Assembly: GCF_014697545.1 (NCBI RefSeq)
Contig: NZ_JACJSA010000010.1
Coordinates: forward strand, 62,001 to 126,000
DNA length: 64,000 bases
Direction of reading: 5' to 3'
Source of the DNA: Oscillatoria sp. FACHB-1407
Lineage (GTDB): Bacteria > Cyanobacteriota > Cyanobacteriia > Elainellales > Elainellaceae
The translations under genes were made by a program, and so were the position numbers. The notes beneath the pieces are model-generated. The model had not been told where the DNA came from, searched no databases, and was given only the letters and a program-made list of their open reading frames with translations. Positions 9,601 through 17,653 of the stretch are shown one piece after another (the stretch's first letter is position 1; every line of letters begins with the position of its first letter).

Positions 9601-9821
9601 TCAAGCGTCTCCAGTAAGGATGCACTGTCACCAGTTTGATTCTGCAACAGAGGAGCTAATTCTTTAAGAATTGCTGTCAATTTCTCGATTCTGCTGTTAG
9701 TGCGATCGCCCGTATCTAGCCCTTGAATCTTCTGCTGATTTTTTTGAATGCGGTCACTAGACAGTCTGCAATCTCGAATATCAGGATAATCGGGAACCCA
9801 TCCCATTCCTTTAGTTGCCAT
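6627..9821 (-). CDS. Papain-like (C1) peptidase with four peptidoglycan-binding-like domains
   Basis: A protein of 1064 residues. It opens with GWVPDYPDIRD, the usual start of bacterial C1 peptidases of this type. Four PG_binding_1-like modules lie at about 96-160, 170-240, 388-455 and 493-560, each with a LQxxLxxLGY-type helix and a TExAVxxFQ motif. A long helical region follows to about 780. The catalytic domain (about 795-1050) has the oxyanion Gln and Cys826 in EDQGSINSCTAHAG, His977 in GGHAVVAVGYDDY, and Asn1003 in FLVKNSWGIKWGNKGYGW, so it looks active. No signal peptide or membrane helix is seen, so the peptidoglycan-type modules may serve as pro-region or scaffold. Its place between two TIR-WD40 genes suggests a shared pathway. 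Its substrate is unknown. Confidence 0.85.
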   Translation of the reverse strand: MATKGMGWVPDYPDIRDCRLSSDRIQKNQQKIQGLDTGDRTNSRIEKLTAILKELAPLLQNQTGDSASLLETLDHEIQNEAIHKINFLPAAIDEKILMLGNQGEDVRVLQKNLRRLGYYSSEPTGYFDHFTEQSVQEFQKQQKLLPNGILNSVTRAELAALSSIGERILNRDSYVKGDWGPGILYTQLQLQTLGYEVAVTGKFDDLTEQAVKAFQHQELNQDLSLGLGKIGPKTRSTLTEKLKNEQNISPQFHASPIRLQLFEKCTGLILDVLKGDRGNDCLIEEFGGFVDIQKYLGRTHFNEKSSDDEKCRVLKERIAPLVEVIVRMTDILGGQFDAESDLIKAYKTLNQIPAEIIPNFEETARLKGMSDYLENGKGYVSSRVLQRHKIYNKGNSEPAVIFLQYRLKALGFYHGPAVGYFENTTEEAVKKFQKSRNLVADSSVGPDTINALTKIVDDSFEFLETSIPDEITQAVIKKLNVCDLELIEDTFEFGYCDQGDIHSHVETLQKALCLLDFLNQENITGTFCSTTEAAVKRFQSSQGLKVDGIAGKQTNEALVRSLSEYPPKRLEQELKPIITVIAQIISPIGSHTELEKAAIAGFNTFIVIAQVIKLEQALEQIKNNSSYSTENLESWYRRFQIFMRNNRVTATAVTLTNTALVDEFKPVILTLVDTFKSRLSRTNCSAIHQRITLKVLEVVIQEVYKDLLSDLEDFQHELKDNQIVTSVTQSIVNFIIDSIKVDNLIKLDQSHVHLLKQAASDRTFINVRDVTSPSPDCRLQIPVSGNLHKQILSNLKKSNVYVALPQFVDLSIWCSPIEDQGSINSCTAHAGVALIEYFEKRSFGTAIDASRRFLYQVTRNLMHRQGDSGASVRETMKAMVLFGVPPEEYCPYTEDNFDEDPSSFCYAFAQNYQAITYFRLDDPGISPEELLAQIKTVLVAGFPCMFGFTLYDSIHDSSNLPGHIPFPGLRDKREGGHAVVAVGYDDYKHIKNAPSSGAFLVKNSWGIKWGNKGYGWLPYDYVLNGLARDWWSLIKAEWTETGNFGLGSSFYWMTDLGEKIGRND

Positions 9822-9956
9822 AACTGCTACGGGGCTATAAATTAACGGATTACTGCTATTAAAACTGGCATTTTCACAACTGATGCAACATGTTTTTAAT
9901 TCTTCAGGAACCCTGCCACAGGCTTAAGACAGGTTGACTCTTCACGTTTTTAAGGA

Positions 9957-12900
9957 CTACGGTGTGGAACGGTCGGCACAGGCTTCTCGCACATCGACCT
10001 CAACCGTGGGATTGTTGCGTAGATAATCACCGAGCCAATCGCAACTGAGTTGCATCAGTTGATCCACATTTTGAACCGGATCGAGATGCCACACGATCAA
10101 GGTGCGATCGTCACTGGCACTGACGAGATAGTAGTCTTGCGAGCTAAAGTCAACACTGTTAATCGCTCCTGTTTGCCCTTGCAGCGTGGTTAACAACATG
10201 CCACTACGCCGCCAGAGTTTCACGGTGTTGTCAAAACTGGCAGTAGCGATCGTCTGCCCATCCGGGCTAAAGCTGACATCCACGACTCCGTCGGTGTGTC
10301 CCTGCAACGTACTAATGGGAGTACCATCCCGTTCCCACAATTTGACGGTGTTGTCGAAACTAGCAGAGGCGATCGTCTGTCCATCGGGGCTAAAGCTGAC
10401 GTTGTAGACCCAGCCACTATGCCCGGTAAGGGTGTCTTGTAGGGTGCCGTCTAGGCTCCAGAGTCGAATTGTATTGTCCCAACTGCCACTGGCAATGGTT
10501 TGTCCATCGGGGCTGAAGTTAAGACTGAGAATGCCGCTGGAATGTCCTGTAAAGGTTCTGACTAATGTGCCATCTCGTCGCCAGAGGCGAATTGTTTTGT
10601 CTTCACTAGCAGAGGCGATCAGCTGACCATCGGGGCTAAAGGCAGCATCCCGAACGGGGGCGGTGTGCCCTACGAAGGTTTGCAACAAATTGCCATTGCG
10701 ATCCCATAATTTCACGGTGCGATCGCTGCTAGCAGAGACAAAGGTCTGTCCGTCGCGGCTATAGTTGACATTCCAGACGGGTCCCTCATGCCCGGTGAGG
10801 GTTCTCAACAAAGTGCCATCTCGATTCCACAATTTGATCGTGCGATCGGCACTGGCAGACGCGATTTGTGCTCCATCCGGCGAGAAGGTTGCGTCATAGA
10901 CCTGGGCACGGTGTCCTTGCAAGATGCTGATGTGTTTGCGGTTGAGTTCCCACAGACGGACGGTGCGATCGCCACTCGCGGAGATGAGCCATTGCCCATC
11001 GGGGGTAAAGCTCAAGCCCCGCACTTGAGAACTGTGTCCCTGGAGGGTATTGACCAACGATCCATTCACGTTCCATAGACGGATCGTTTTGTCGAGACTG
11101 GCAGTGGCAAAGGTGCGCCCATCGGGGCTAAAGCTGACATCAAAGACAGGCGCATTGTGAGCAGGAATCATCCGAATCAGGCTCCCATCCCGTTGCCACA
11201 GACGGACGGTGTAGTCCCAACTACCCGTCACGATGGTTTGACCATCGGGGCTAAAGCTGACGCTAGAGAGGCGAGCGGTGTGTCCCCGCAGAGTTGTTAC
11301 CAGGCCTCCGTCGAATCGCCAAAGTTTTGCGGTGCTGTCGTCGCCTGCGGTGACGATTAACGCCCCATCTGGGCTGAAGTGAACCTCCCAAATGGTGGCT
11401 CGATGTGCTTGAATCGTGCGAATCAAGCGACCATCCAGTTCCCACAGCCGAATGGTGCCGTCTTCGCCAACTGTGGCGATCGCATCTCCAGTTGGGTTAA
11501 AGGCAATACTATTGACCGACCCACGATGCCCGGTGAGGGTCGTTACAAGACTGCCATCTAAACGCCAGATCTTGGCTGTGCCATCCTCGCTGGCAGAGGC
11601 AATCAGGTTGCTATTGGGGGAAAAGGCAACAGAGAAAATTTGGGCTTTGTGCCCAGTCAGAATATCAAGGGACTTGCCATCGGGTTGCCACAAGCGCACC
11701 GTGCGATCGGCACTGACCGAGGCAATGTATTGACCATTAGGGCTGACACTGACATCCCACACAATGCCGTTATGCCCAACAAAGCGGTTGCGCTCCTGCA
11801 CCCAAAAAACAGCTTCTTGCAGAGCCGTCAACGCCTGAACTTCCAGAACTTGACGGGTCGTTGCTTCGGGAGGGTGTTCCTTGAGCAGATGTTGCAAAAC
11901 CGAAACAGCACGAACGGCTTCCAGCAGCGCATCAAACTCCCGATTGGTTAAAAACAGAGCTTCAGACGCTTTACTCAGGGCTGCGATCTGCTTTTGCTCT
12001 GCCAAAATTTGTTGTTCCTGCGCTTCTTGACGGCTCGCCTGGGCACTGCGATAGAGCACAAACGACCAGACTCCCAAAATGAGGGCAAGCCCGGACATAA
12101 TAGCCACGACGATTAGCAGGGCCTGTTGCAGCTTCAGTTGCGATCGCTGCCGATTGATCTCAGATTCTTGTCGTTTGGTTTCCGCATCGCGAGACGCCCA
12201 GATGTAATCCCGCTGGATTTGCATCGGTTGCGGGCTCTTGTCAACGCTATTGGTCAGCCATTCCTGCGCCTGTTGTAGGTCACTACCACGCAACAAAAAG
12301 CTGTCATCCTGAAGTTTGTCATGCCACTCATTGGCACGCACCAAAAGCCGTGTGTGTTGCCGCACATAATCGACATCTACGTCCAGAGCGGAAAGGAGTT
12401 TGCGAAACCCACTATCAAAGTCGTCTTGCTGACGTAAAAAGATCCAGTTGAGTTTGGCTAATTCTGGATGAACGAGATAGGGATCAACCTCCTTCCAGAC
12501 CACAGGCACCAACCGTTTGTTATTTTTGATGGCACACTCAATTTCTCGCCCGCAGACCTCTGATTTTACGGATTCGGGGCTGATGACAAAGATAAAGGCA
12601 TCGGCTAACTCTATCCCAGTTTGGATTTCTTCCCACCAATCCGTCGCTGAGGGAATGCTTTCCCAGTCAACCCACACCTCACGACCCCGCTTTGCCAGGG
12701 CACTATGCAGATTTTTGACAAAGTCTTTATTGCGCCGGGAATAGGAGATAAAGACGTTGGCGGCGTCTGTCTGGCTGTTTAGCACCTTCCAGACATCTTT
12801 TGGCATCTGGCGGCTCGATTTGTGTGCCAACCGAACCCGATAGTAAACTTTGCCATCCTCCCTGATTTCTTTGGCGTAATTTTGCTGAATCAGAGATTGC

Positions 12901-13085
12901 AGATGAGTGATTGTCGTGGCTTCGTCTTGTTTGAGATAGGCAGCGGCTTCAGCCAGGGTGACTTGCTCCTGACGAATCATCCAATTCACCAGACGCGGCA
13001 AAGGCGGTGGCAGAGTCAGAATGTCTGCCATTTTTAACCCGGTCATACCGGGATCGTTTGTTTGAGGCTGGCGTGTGTCTGTCAT
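9957..13085 (-). CDS. Winged-helix / TIR / transmembrane / 14-blade WD40 protein
   Basis: A paralog of the 3805-6576 gene with an added N-terminal domain. Residues 25-95 look like a winged helix-turn-helix (VTLAEAAAYLKQDEATTITH, then DGKVYYRVRL as wing). The TIR domain is at about 110-225 (VFISYSRRNKDFVKNL, VWVDWESIPS, FVISPESVKSEVCGREIE), with candidate catalytic Glu181. The shared linker (HTRLLVRANEW, LLRGSDL, PQPMQIQRDYIWASR) precedes a membrane helix at about 321-345 and a charged coiled region. Fourteen WD40 blades fill the rest, with near-repetitive FSPDGQTIASAS and LTGHxxxV motifs, again suiting two seven-blade propellers. It is the first gene of the minus-strand cluster; 135 bases separate it from the protease gene. 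Its winged helix could bind DNA or act as a protein-binding adaptor. Confidence 0.87.
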   Translation of the reverse strand: MTDTRQPQTNDPGMTGLKMADILTLPPPLPRLVNWMIRQEQVTLAEAAAYLKQDEATTITHLQSLIQQNYAKEIREDGKVYYRVRLAHKSSRQMPKDVWKVLNSQTDAANVFISYSRRNKDFVKNLHSALAKRGREVWVDWESIPSATDWWEEIQTGIELADAFIFVISPESVKSEVCGREIECAIKNNKRLVPVVWKEVDPYLVHPELAKLNWIFLRQQDDFDSGFRKLLSALDVDVDYVRQHTRLLVRANEWHDKLQDDSFLLRGSDLQQAQEWLTNSVDKSPQPMQIQRDYIWASRDAETKRQESEINRQRSQLKLQQALLIVVAIMSGLALILGVWSFVLYRSAQASRQEAQEQQILAEQKQIAALSKASEALFLTNREFDALLEAVRAVSVLQHLLKEHPPEATTRQVLEVQALTALQEAVFWVQERNRFVGHNGIVWDVSVSPNGQYIASVSADRTVRLWQPDGKSLDILTGHKAQIFSVAFSPNSNLIASASEDGTAKIWRLDGSLVTTLTGHRGSVNSIAFNPTGDAIATVGEDGTIRLWELDGRLIRTIQAHRATIWEVHFSPDGALIVTAGDDSTAKLWRFDGGLVTTLRGHTARLSSVSFSPDGQTIVTGSWDYTVRLWQRDGSLIRMIPAHNAPVFDVSFSPDGRTFATASLDKTIRLWNVNGSLVNTLQGHSSQVRGLSFTPDGQWLISASGDRTVRLWELNRKHISILQGHRAQVYDATFSPDGAQIASASADRTIKLWNRDGTLLRTLTGHEGPVWNVNYSRDGQTFVSASSDRTVKLWDRNGNLLQTFVGHTAPVRDAAFSPDGQLIASASEDKTIRLWRRDGTLVRTFTGHSSGILSLNFSPDGQTIASGSWDNTIRLWSLDGTLQDTLTGHSGWVYNVSFSPDGQTIASASFDNTVKLWERDGTPISTLQGHTDGVVDVSFSPDGQTIATASFDNTVKLWRRSGMLLTTLQGQTGAINSVDFSSQDYYLVSASDDRTLIVWHLDPVQNVDQLMQLSCDWLGDYLRNNPTVEVDVREACADRSTP

Positions 13086-13264
13086 TGCCTAACCTCAGTC
13101 TTTGCCAGTGTCGCCAGAAACCACCATAAGATGCTGCACCCAGTTGCCACCTGTGTTGAAACCCCTATGTTAACCTCTCAGAAAGAACTAATCAGAATCT
13201 TGAGGGCTTCAGGATCAAATTTTTGATTCTTGCCTACGAATCTTAATTTTTCATCCATCCCGGT

Positions 13265-13981
13265 TTAAAGGGCATTGACCAGTCGAGTTTGAGCAACTTG
13301 AACAAAAGCATTGAAAATTCGTTGTTGGAGCGGATCGGTAGCAGCAGATAGCTCTGGATGCCACTGGAGAGCGATCGCCCAGGGGTGATCCTGATGTTCC
13401 AGTGCCTCAATCAGTCCATCGGGGGCATAGGCGGTGGCTTGCCATCCAGGAGGCACCGTGGGCACGGCCTGGTGATGCCAGGACACAACCTCCATCTCGG
13501 AAACGCCGACGATTTTGCTGATCAGGCTTTGAGGGGCGATCGCCACAGGATGCTTAGTCGGGTGCAACGGCTCTTCCCGATGCAACACATCCGTACCAAA
13601 TGTGTCGGGAACATGAGGCAGCAGCTTGCCACCACTGGCGACACTCAACACCTGCAACCCACGACAAATACCCAGGAGCGGCAAATCCGCCTGAATTGCC
13701 CGTCGTGCCAACGCCAGTTCAAAGGAGTCCCGTTCCGAATCCAAACGATAGATTTTGGGATGCAAGTCGCCATCATAGTGAGTTGGCTCAATATCCCCAC
13801 CGCCCGTAAACACCAACCCATCGACCCGCTCAATCAGGCGATCGAGATTAGGTTCCCCAGGAGGCAATAAAATCGGCACTCCTCCAGCCCGACGCACTGC
13901 ATCGACATACGCTGCATAAAGATGAAATTCGCCGAGGTCATTGCGACCGTAAGTGGTGATGCCAATCAGGGGAGAGGTCAT
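13265..13981 (-). CDS. Class I glutamine amidotransferase-like hydrolase (peptidase C26 / PuuD-like)
   Basis: A 238-residue cytoplasmic enzyme of the family that contains gamma-glutamyl-gamma-aminobutyrate hydrolase. The nucleophile is Cys106 in LLGICRGLQ and the dyad partners are His208 and Glu210 in LQWHPEL. The FTGGGDIEPTHY segment is typical of the PuuD/C26 branch. The next gene upstream on the same strand is an aldehyde dehydrogenase; in enterobacteria PuuD yields GABA, and a succinate-semialdehyde dehydrogenase acts later, so a joint role in GABA or polyamine breakdown is possible. No transaminase is present here. The sequence just before the start is pyrimidine-rich heptad repeat, and no clear Shine-Dalgarno is seen. 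Confidence 0.8.
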   Translation of the reverse strand: MTSPLIGITTYGRNDLGEFHLYAAYVDAVRRAGGVPILLPPGEPNLDRLIERVDGLVFTGGGDIEPTHYDGDLHPKIYRLDSERDSFELALARRAIQADLPLLGICRGLQVLSVASGGKLLPHVPDTFGTDVLHREEPLHPTKHPVAIAPQSLISKIVGVSEMEVVSWHHQAVPTVPPGWQATAYAPDGLIEALEHQDHPWAIALQWHPELSAATDPLQQRIFNAFVQVAQTRLVNAL

Positions 13982-13984
13982 AGG

Positions 13985-14216
13985 AAAAAAGAAAAGGGAA
14001 AAAAGAAGAGGGAAGAAGGAAAGATGAAGGATGAAGGCTAAAGGATGAGGGATGAAAGGGAAAGGATAAAGGTGATATGTAGGGTGACGTTAGCGTTAGC
14101 GTAACGCACCATTAACTTTCAAAGAGTGGCAGGTGCAAGCACACGGCACTCATCTTCGTTCTTTTTCATCCTTTTCGTTCTTCTTTTTTCCTTCTTCATC
14201 CTTCATCCTTTATCCT
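13985..14216. repeat. Heptanucleotide tandem tracts plus repeat C copy 1
   Basis: From 13985 to 14080 the plus strand is purine-rich with AAGGATGA/GGATAAA heptads. At 14080-14115 lies repeat C (TAGGGTGACGTTAGCG, then TAGCGTAACGCACCATTAA), also seen at 36123-36158 and, inverted, at 51711-51740. From 14155 to 14216 the plus strand is pyrimidine-rich (TTCATCCTTTATCC). The two heptad tracts are roughly complementary, so a minus-strand transcript joining the flanking genes could fold into a long hairpin here. Confidence 0.7.
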
Positions 14217-15590
14217 TCATCCCTCTCTAAGGTGCCACGCTTTCGGCTGCGTAAAGGTCTGGATGCCGTAGGTTGAGAGAGTTAAGCCAATACCAGAATG
14301 CCCACGCCCTGACCAGGGCAACCGGGGACTGACGCGATCGCAACAGTTCCAGTAGACGGTGCCACTATTGATCTGGCGTAACATAGCGGTTGCACGAGTT
14401 TCATTAGGGGTATACACACCCGCTGTGAGTCCATAGGGGGTGTCTTGCATCAGCCGCAGTGCCTCCGCATCATCTTTAACCGCTTGAATCCCAATGATGG
14501 GACCAAAGCTTTCATCCCGCATGACCGACATGGAGTGATCCACGTCAATCAGCACGGTCGGCGCAAAAAAGGAACCGGGACGCTCTAGCCGATCGCCCCC
14601 ACAGAGCAACTTGGCACCTTTGGCGATCGCGTCTTCGACCTGATATTTGAGGAAATCAACCTGAGCCGCACGAGCCAGGGGGCCAATATAGGTATTTTCA
14701 TCGGTTGGGTCGCCCATCTGAAAGTCGCGCACCGTCGCCATAAAGGTATCTACAAACGCTTCATAGATCTGGTCATGGACGTAGATCCGTTCCACTGCGC
14801 AGCAGCTTTGTCCAGTGTTGTAAAAGGCTCCATCAGCAACCGCAGGAGCAACTGTTGCAACATCGACATCCTCAGCGACATAAATCGGGTCTTTGCCACC
14901 CAATTCCAGTTGCACTTTCATTAAATGGGGAGCAGCAGCGATCGCAATCTTGCATCCAGTCGCATAGGAACCCGTGAAGAACACACCATTCAAGGGATGG
15001 GTCAACAACTCTGCACCTACTTGTCCGGTACCAATCACCGCTTGAAAAATGCCCTCTGGAACACCTGCCTCGGTCATCAGTTGGGCAATCGCCCGTCCTG
15101 TCAAAGCAGCAAATTCAGAGGGCTTGTACAACACCGCATTACCCGCTAATAGAGCAGGAATAAACACATTAGACCCAACAAAGAAGGGATAGTTCCACGC
15201 TGAAATATTTGCGATGACTCCCAGCGGTTCGTGGCTAATCTGTTCCTTCAAGCCCAACTGCGAATCATGCAACAGCGTTTCTGTCGCCAATACGGCTTCC
15301 ACCTGATCGAGAAAATACCCAATGCGACTGGAGGTTGTACCGACTTCGGCTCTGGCTTGCTTGATAGGTTTGCCCATCTCAGCGGTGAGTTGCTGTGCGA
15401 GCGATTCAGCGTGGTCTGCCAACAGCCCATTAAACTGGCGAATAATCTCAATTCGCTCTGCCATTGGACGCGCTGCCCAATCAGGTTGAGCCACTTTCGC
15501 TTGAGTCACTTTGTGGGCGATCGCCTCTGAATCATCAGTTGGTATCTCTTGCAACACATCACCTGTCGCCGGATTAATCACAGTCAGCAT
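14217..15590 (-). CDS. Aldehyde dehydrogenase (succinate-semialdehyde dehydrogenase-like)
   Basis: An NAD(P)-dependent aldehyde dehydrogenase of 457 residues from the preferred start MLTVINPATGDVLQEI; the frame extends 18 codons upstream but family members begin near this Met. Visible motifs are the cofactor-contact region ISAWNYPFFVGSNVFIPALL, FTGSYATGCKIA, the general-base Glu in LELGGKDPIYV, and the catalytic Cys in NTGQSCCAVERIYV. The substrate cannot be fixed from sequence; succinate semialdehyde or another short aldehyde is likely. Its stop codon TGA falls within the purine-rich heptad tract. The PuuD-like gene follows on the same strand after about 235 bases of repeats. Confidence 0.85.
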   Translation of the reverse strand: MLTVINPATGDVLQEIPTDDSEAIAHKVTQAKVAQPDWAARPMAERIEIIRQFNGLLADHAESLAQQLTAEMGKPIKQARAEVGTTSSRIGYFLDQVEAVLATETLLHDSQLGLKEQISHEPLGVIANISAWNYPFFVGSNVFIPALLAGNAVLYKPSEFAALTGRAIAQLMTEAGVPEGIFQAVIGTGQVGAELLTHPLNGVFFTGSYATGCKIAIAAAPHLMKVQLELGGKDPIYVAEDVDVATVAPAVADGAFYNTGQSCCAVERIYVHDQIYEAFVDTFMATVRDFQMGDPTDENTYIGPLARAAQVDFLKYQVEDAIAKGAKLLCGGDRLERPGSFFAPTVLIDVDHSMSVMRDESFGPIIGIQAVKDDAEALRLMQDTPYGLTAGVYTPNETRATAMLRQINSGTVYWNCCDRVSPRLPWSGRGHSGIGLTLSTYGIQTFTQPKAWHLREG

Positions 15591-15659
15591 GGCATTGTCG
15601 ATAAAATTCACCTGGATACAGATGTGATAATACCGTCCTTTCAACCTCTGGGGAGTTCA

Positions 15660-15790
15660 CCGTGATCCAAGGAGGAGGAATGAAGAGGGAAGAAAGAAGA
15701 AGGAAAAGGGAAGAAGGAAGAGAGAAGAGAGAAGAAGGAAGAGAGAAGAGAGAAGAAGGAAAAGGGAAGAAGGAAGAGGGAAAATCTAAA
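15660..15790. repeat. Purine-rich GAAGGAAGAGA tandem tract
   Basis: The plus strand carries imperfect tandem repeats of AGAGAAGAAGGAAGAG and GAAGGAAAAGG units. It lies in the divergent region between the aldehyde dehydrogenase and the NAD(P)HX repair gene. On the minus strand, the sense strand of the dehydrogenase, it is pyrimidine-rich. Confidence 0.7.
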
Positions 15791-15885
15791 ATCACCTCTA
15801 TTGTGTAGTGGCTAAATTTTGACCAGGGTGTAGCATTTGGCAATTCTACCTTTTGCTCTTTGCCGTTGCTCTTCACCTTTGTCTC

Positions 15886-17475
15886 ATGAACCCCTCTCAC
15901 AAGGCTCTTCAACGCCTCGATCGCACTCACTACATCCAATCGGTGGCAGTCACGACTCAGCAGATGATGGCAATTGAAGGGCGAGTGTTTGCCGCTGGAA
16001 TGCCCGTTGCAGCGTTGATGGAGAAAGTGGCAGGGCTAATCACCCGTCGCCTTGTGGCGTTGTATCCTCGGTTAGCGATCGCTCAGGTCGGGGTGCTCGT
16101 AGGACCGGGACACAACGGCGGCGATGCACTGGTGGTGGCGCGAGAATTGCACTTTTTGGGCTATACAGTGCTGATTTACTGCCCGTTCAACTCCCTGAAG
16201 GAACTGACTCAACAGCATGCCGATTATGCGGCTAGTTTGGGCATTCCCCAGGTGGAGTCGGTGGATGAACTGTCGGGCTGTGACCTGATTGTAGATGGGC
16301 TGTTTGGCTTTGGGTTAAGCCGCAATCTTGAGGGAACCCTGGCAGAGGCGATCGCCACTCTCAATCAACTCCCCATTCCCATCGTCAGCATTGACCTGCC
16401 CTCTGGCTTGCACACCGATACGGGGGCTGTGTTGGGCACAGCCATTCGGGCGACTCGCACATTATGTTTGGGTTTGTGGAAACTGGCATTTCTACACGAC
16501 CAGGCGTTGGAATATGTGGGCGAAGCGGAACTCATTGACTTTGATTTGCCCGTCGCAGACATTCAAGCCGTGCTGGGAGAAACACCAGACGTGCAGAGAC
16601 TTACAGCCTCTACTGCGATCGCCACCCTACCGTTGCCGCGTCACCCTACTACCCACAAATACAAACAAGGGCATCTGCTCTTGGTCTGTGGCTCTGGGCA
16701 ATACATGGGGGCTGCCATTCTGGCAGGTTTAGCGGCGCGAGCCAGTGGAGTGGGCATGTTATCAATCGCCGTTCCCGACTCCCTGAAATCACTGCTCACA
16801 GGTCAACTACCCGATGCACTGGTGATCGGTTGCCCTGAAACCAAGAGTGGCGCAATCGCCCATCTACCAGAACGAGTGGATGTCAGCCAGTATCAGGCGA
16901 TCGCCTGTGGTCCCGGTTTGACTCCCGATGCGATCGGTGTGGTGCGGCAGGTGCTAGCGGCACCCTCTCCCCTGGTGCTGGATGCGGATGGGTTGAACAT
17001 TTTGGCAACTCTGGGAACTTTGCCAACCCTGGCTCAGCGACCTACAACGACGATCCTGACTCCCCATCCCGGTGAGTTCAAACGGCTGTTTCCCGATGTA
17101 GACTTGAGCGATCGCCTCATAGCCGCCCGTTCAGCAGCCCGTCAAAGTGGGGCGATTGTTTTACTGAAGGGGGCACGATTGGCGATCGCCAATCCTCAAG
17201 GAACGCTGTGGGTTAACCCTGAAAGTACTCCGGCTCTAGCACGCGGTGGCAGCGGTGACGTCTTGACAGGATTATTGGGAGGCTTAATCGCACAAATCGT
17301 TGCAACACAGTATCCTGTTGCCAACCAATCCATTGAGAAAACTGTACAAACGGCAGTCTGGTGGCACGCTCAGGCAGCTATCTTAGCCAAACACAATCGA
17401 ACTGAGTTGGGAGTTGATGCATTCACCTTGACTCACTATTTGATTCGGGTATTGCAGCCCTATTTCCCTTCCTGA
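15886..17475 (+). CDS. nnr: Bifunctional NAD(P)H-hydrate epimerase / ADP-dependent NAD(P)H-hydrate dehydratase
   Basis: A metabolite-repair enzyme that epimerises and dehydrates damaged NADHX and NADPHX back to NAD(P)H. The N-terminal half is the YjeF_N epimerase (VLVGPGHNGGDALVVARELH, VDGLFGFGLSRNLEG, IDLPSGLHTDTG). The C-terminal half is the ribokinase-like YjeF_C dehydratase (ACGPGLTPDA, VLDADGLN, LTPHPGEFKRL, and LARGGSGDVLTGLLGGLIAQ). The length of 529 residues fits the fused bacterial form. I chose ATG at 15886; the frame is open 11 codons further back to a TTG with no better support. About 180 bases separate it from the SLOG gene, so co-transcription is possible but not shown. Confidence 0.92.
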   Translation: MNPSHKALQRLDRTHYIQSVAVTTQQMMAIEGRVFAAGMPVAALMEKVAGLITRRLVALYPRLAIAQVGVLVGPGHNGGDALVVARELHFLGYTVLIYCPFNSLKELTQQHADYAASLGIPQVESVDELSGCDLIVDGLFGFGLSRNLEGTLAEAIATLNQLPIPIVSIDLPSGLHTDTGAVLGTAIRATRTLCLGLWKLAFLHDQALEYVGEAELIDFDLPVADIQAVLGETPDVQRLTASTAIATLPLPRHPTTHKYKQGHLLLVCGSGQYMGAAILAGLAARASGVGMLSIAVPDSLKSLLTGQLPDALVIGCPETKSGAIAHLPERVDVSQYQAIACGPGLTPDAIGVVRQVLAAPSPLVLDADGLNILATLGTLPTLAQRPTTTILTPHPGEFKRLFPDVDLSDRLIAARSAARQSGAIVLLKGARLAIANPQGTLWVNPESTPALARGGSGDVLTGLLGGLIAQIVATQYPVANQSIEKTVQTAVWWHAQAAILAKHNRTELGVDAFTLTHYLIRVLQPYFPS

Positions 17476-17653
17476 TTACAAAAAACTAACGTTTCCGTGC
17501 GAAACGCGATTGCTATAGGTAGGATTCATACATTCCTTGAGATTTAGAAACGGCTGCTAACCATTTCCAGTACCCTTAATGTTTAACGGTTTAGCCTTCT
17601 TCAATTTCATTCTTCGTTTTATCCGTCACAATTTTGTTCCTCGCAACAGGTTC

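Noticed and set aside
17476-17653. Riboswitch or leader RNA before the SLOG gene
   Set aside because: Only a short dyad (CGTTTC/GAAACG) near 17491 was seen, with no known riboswitch core.
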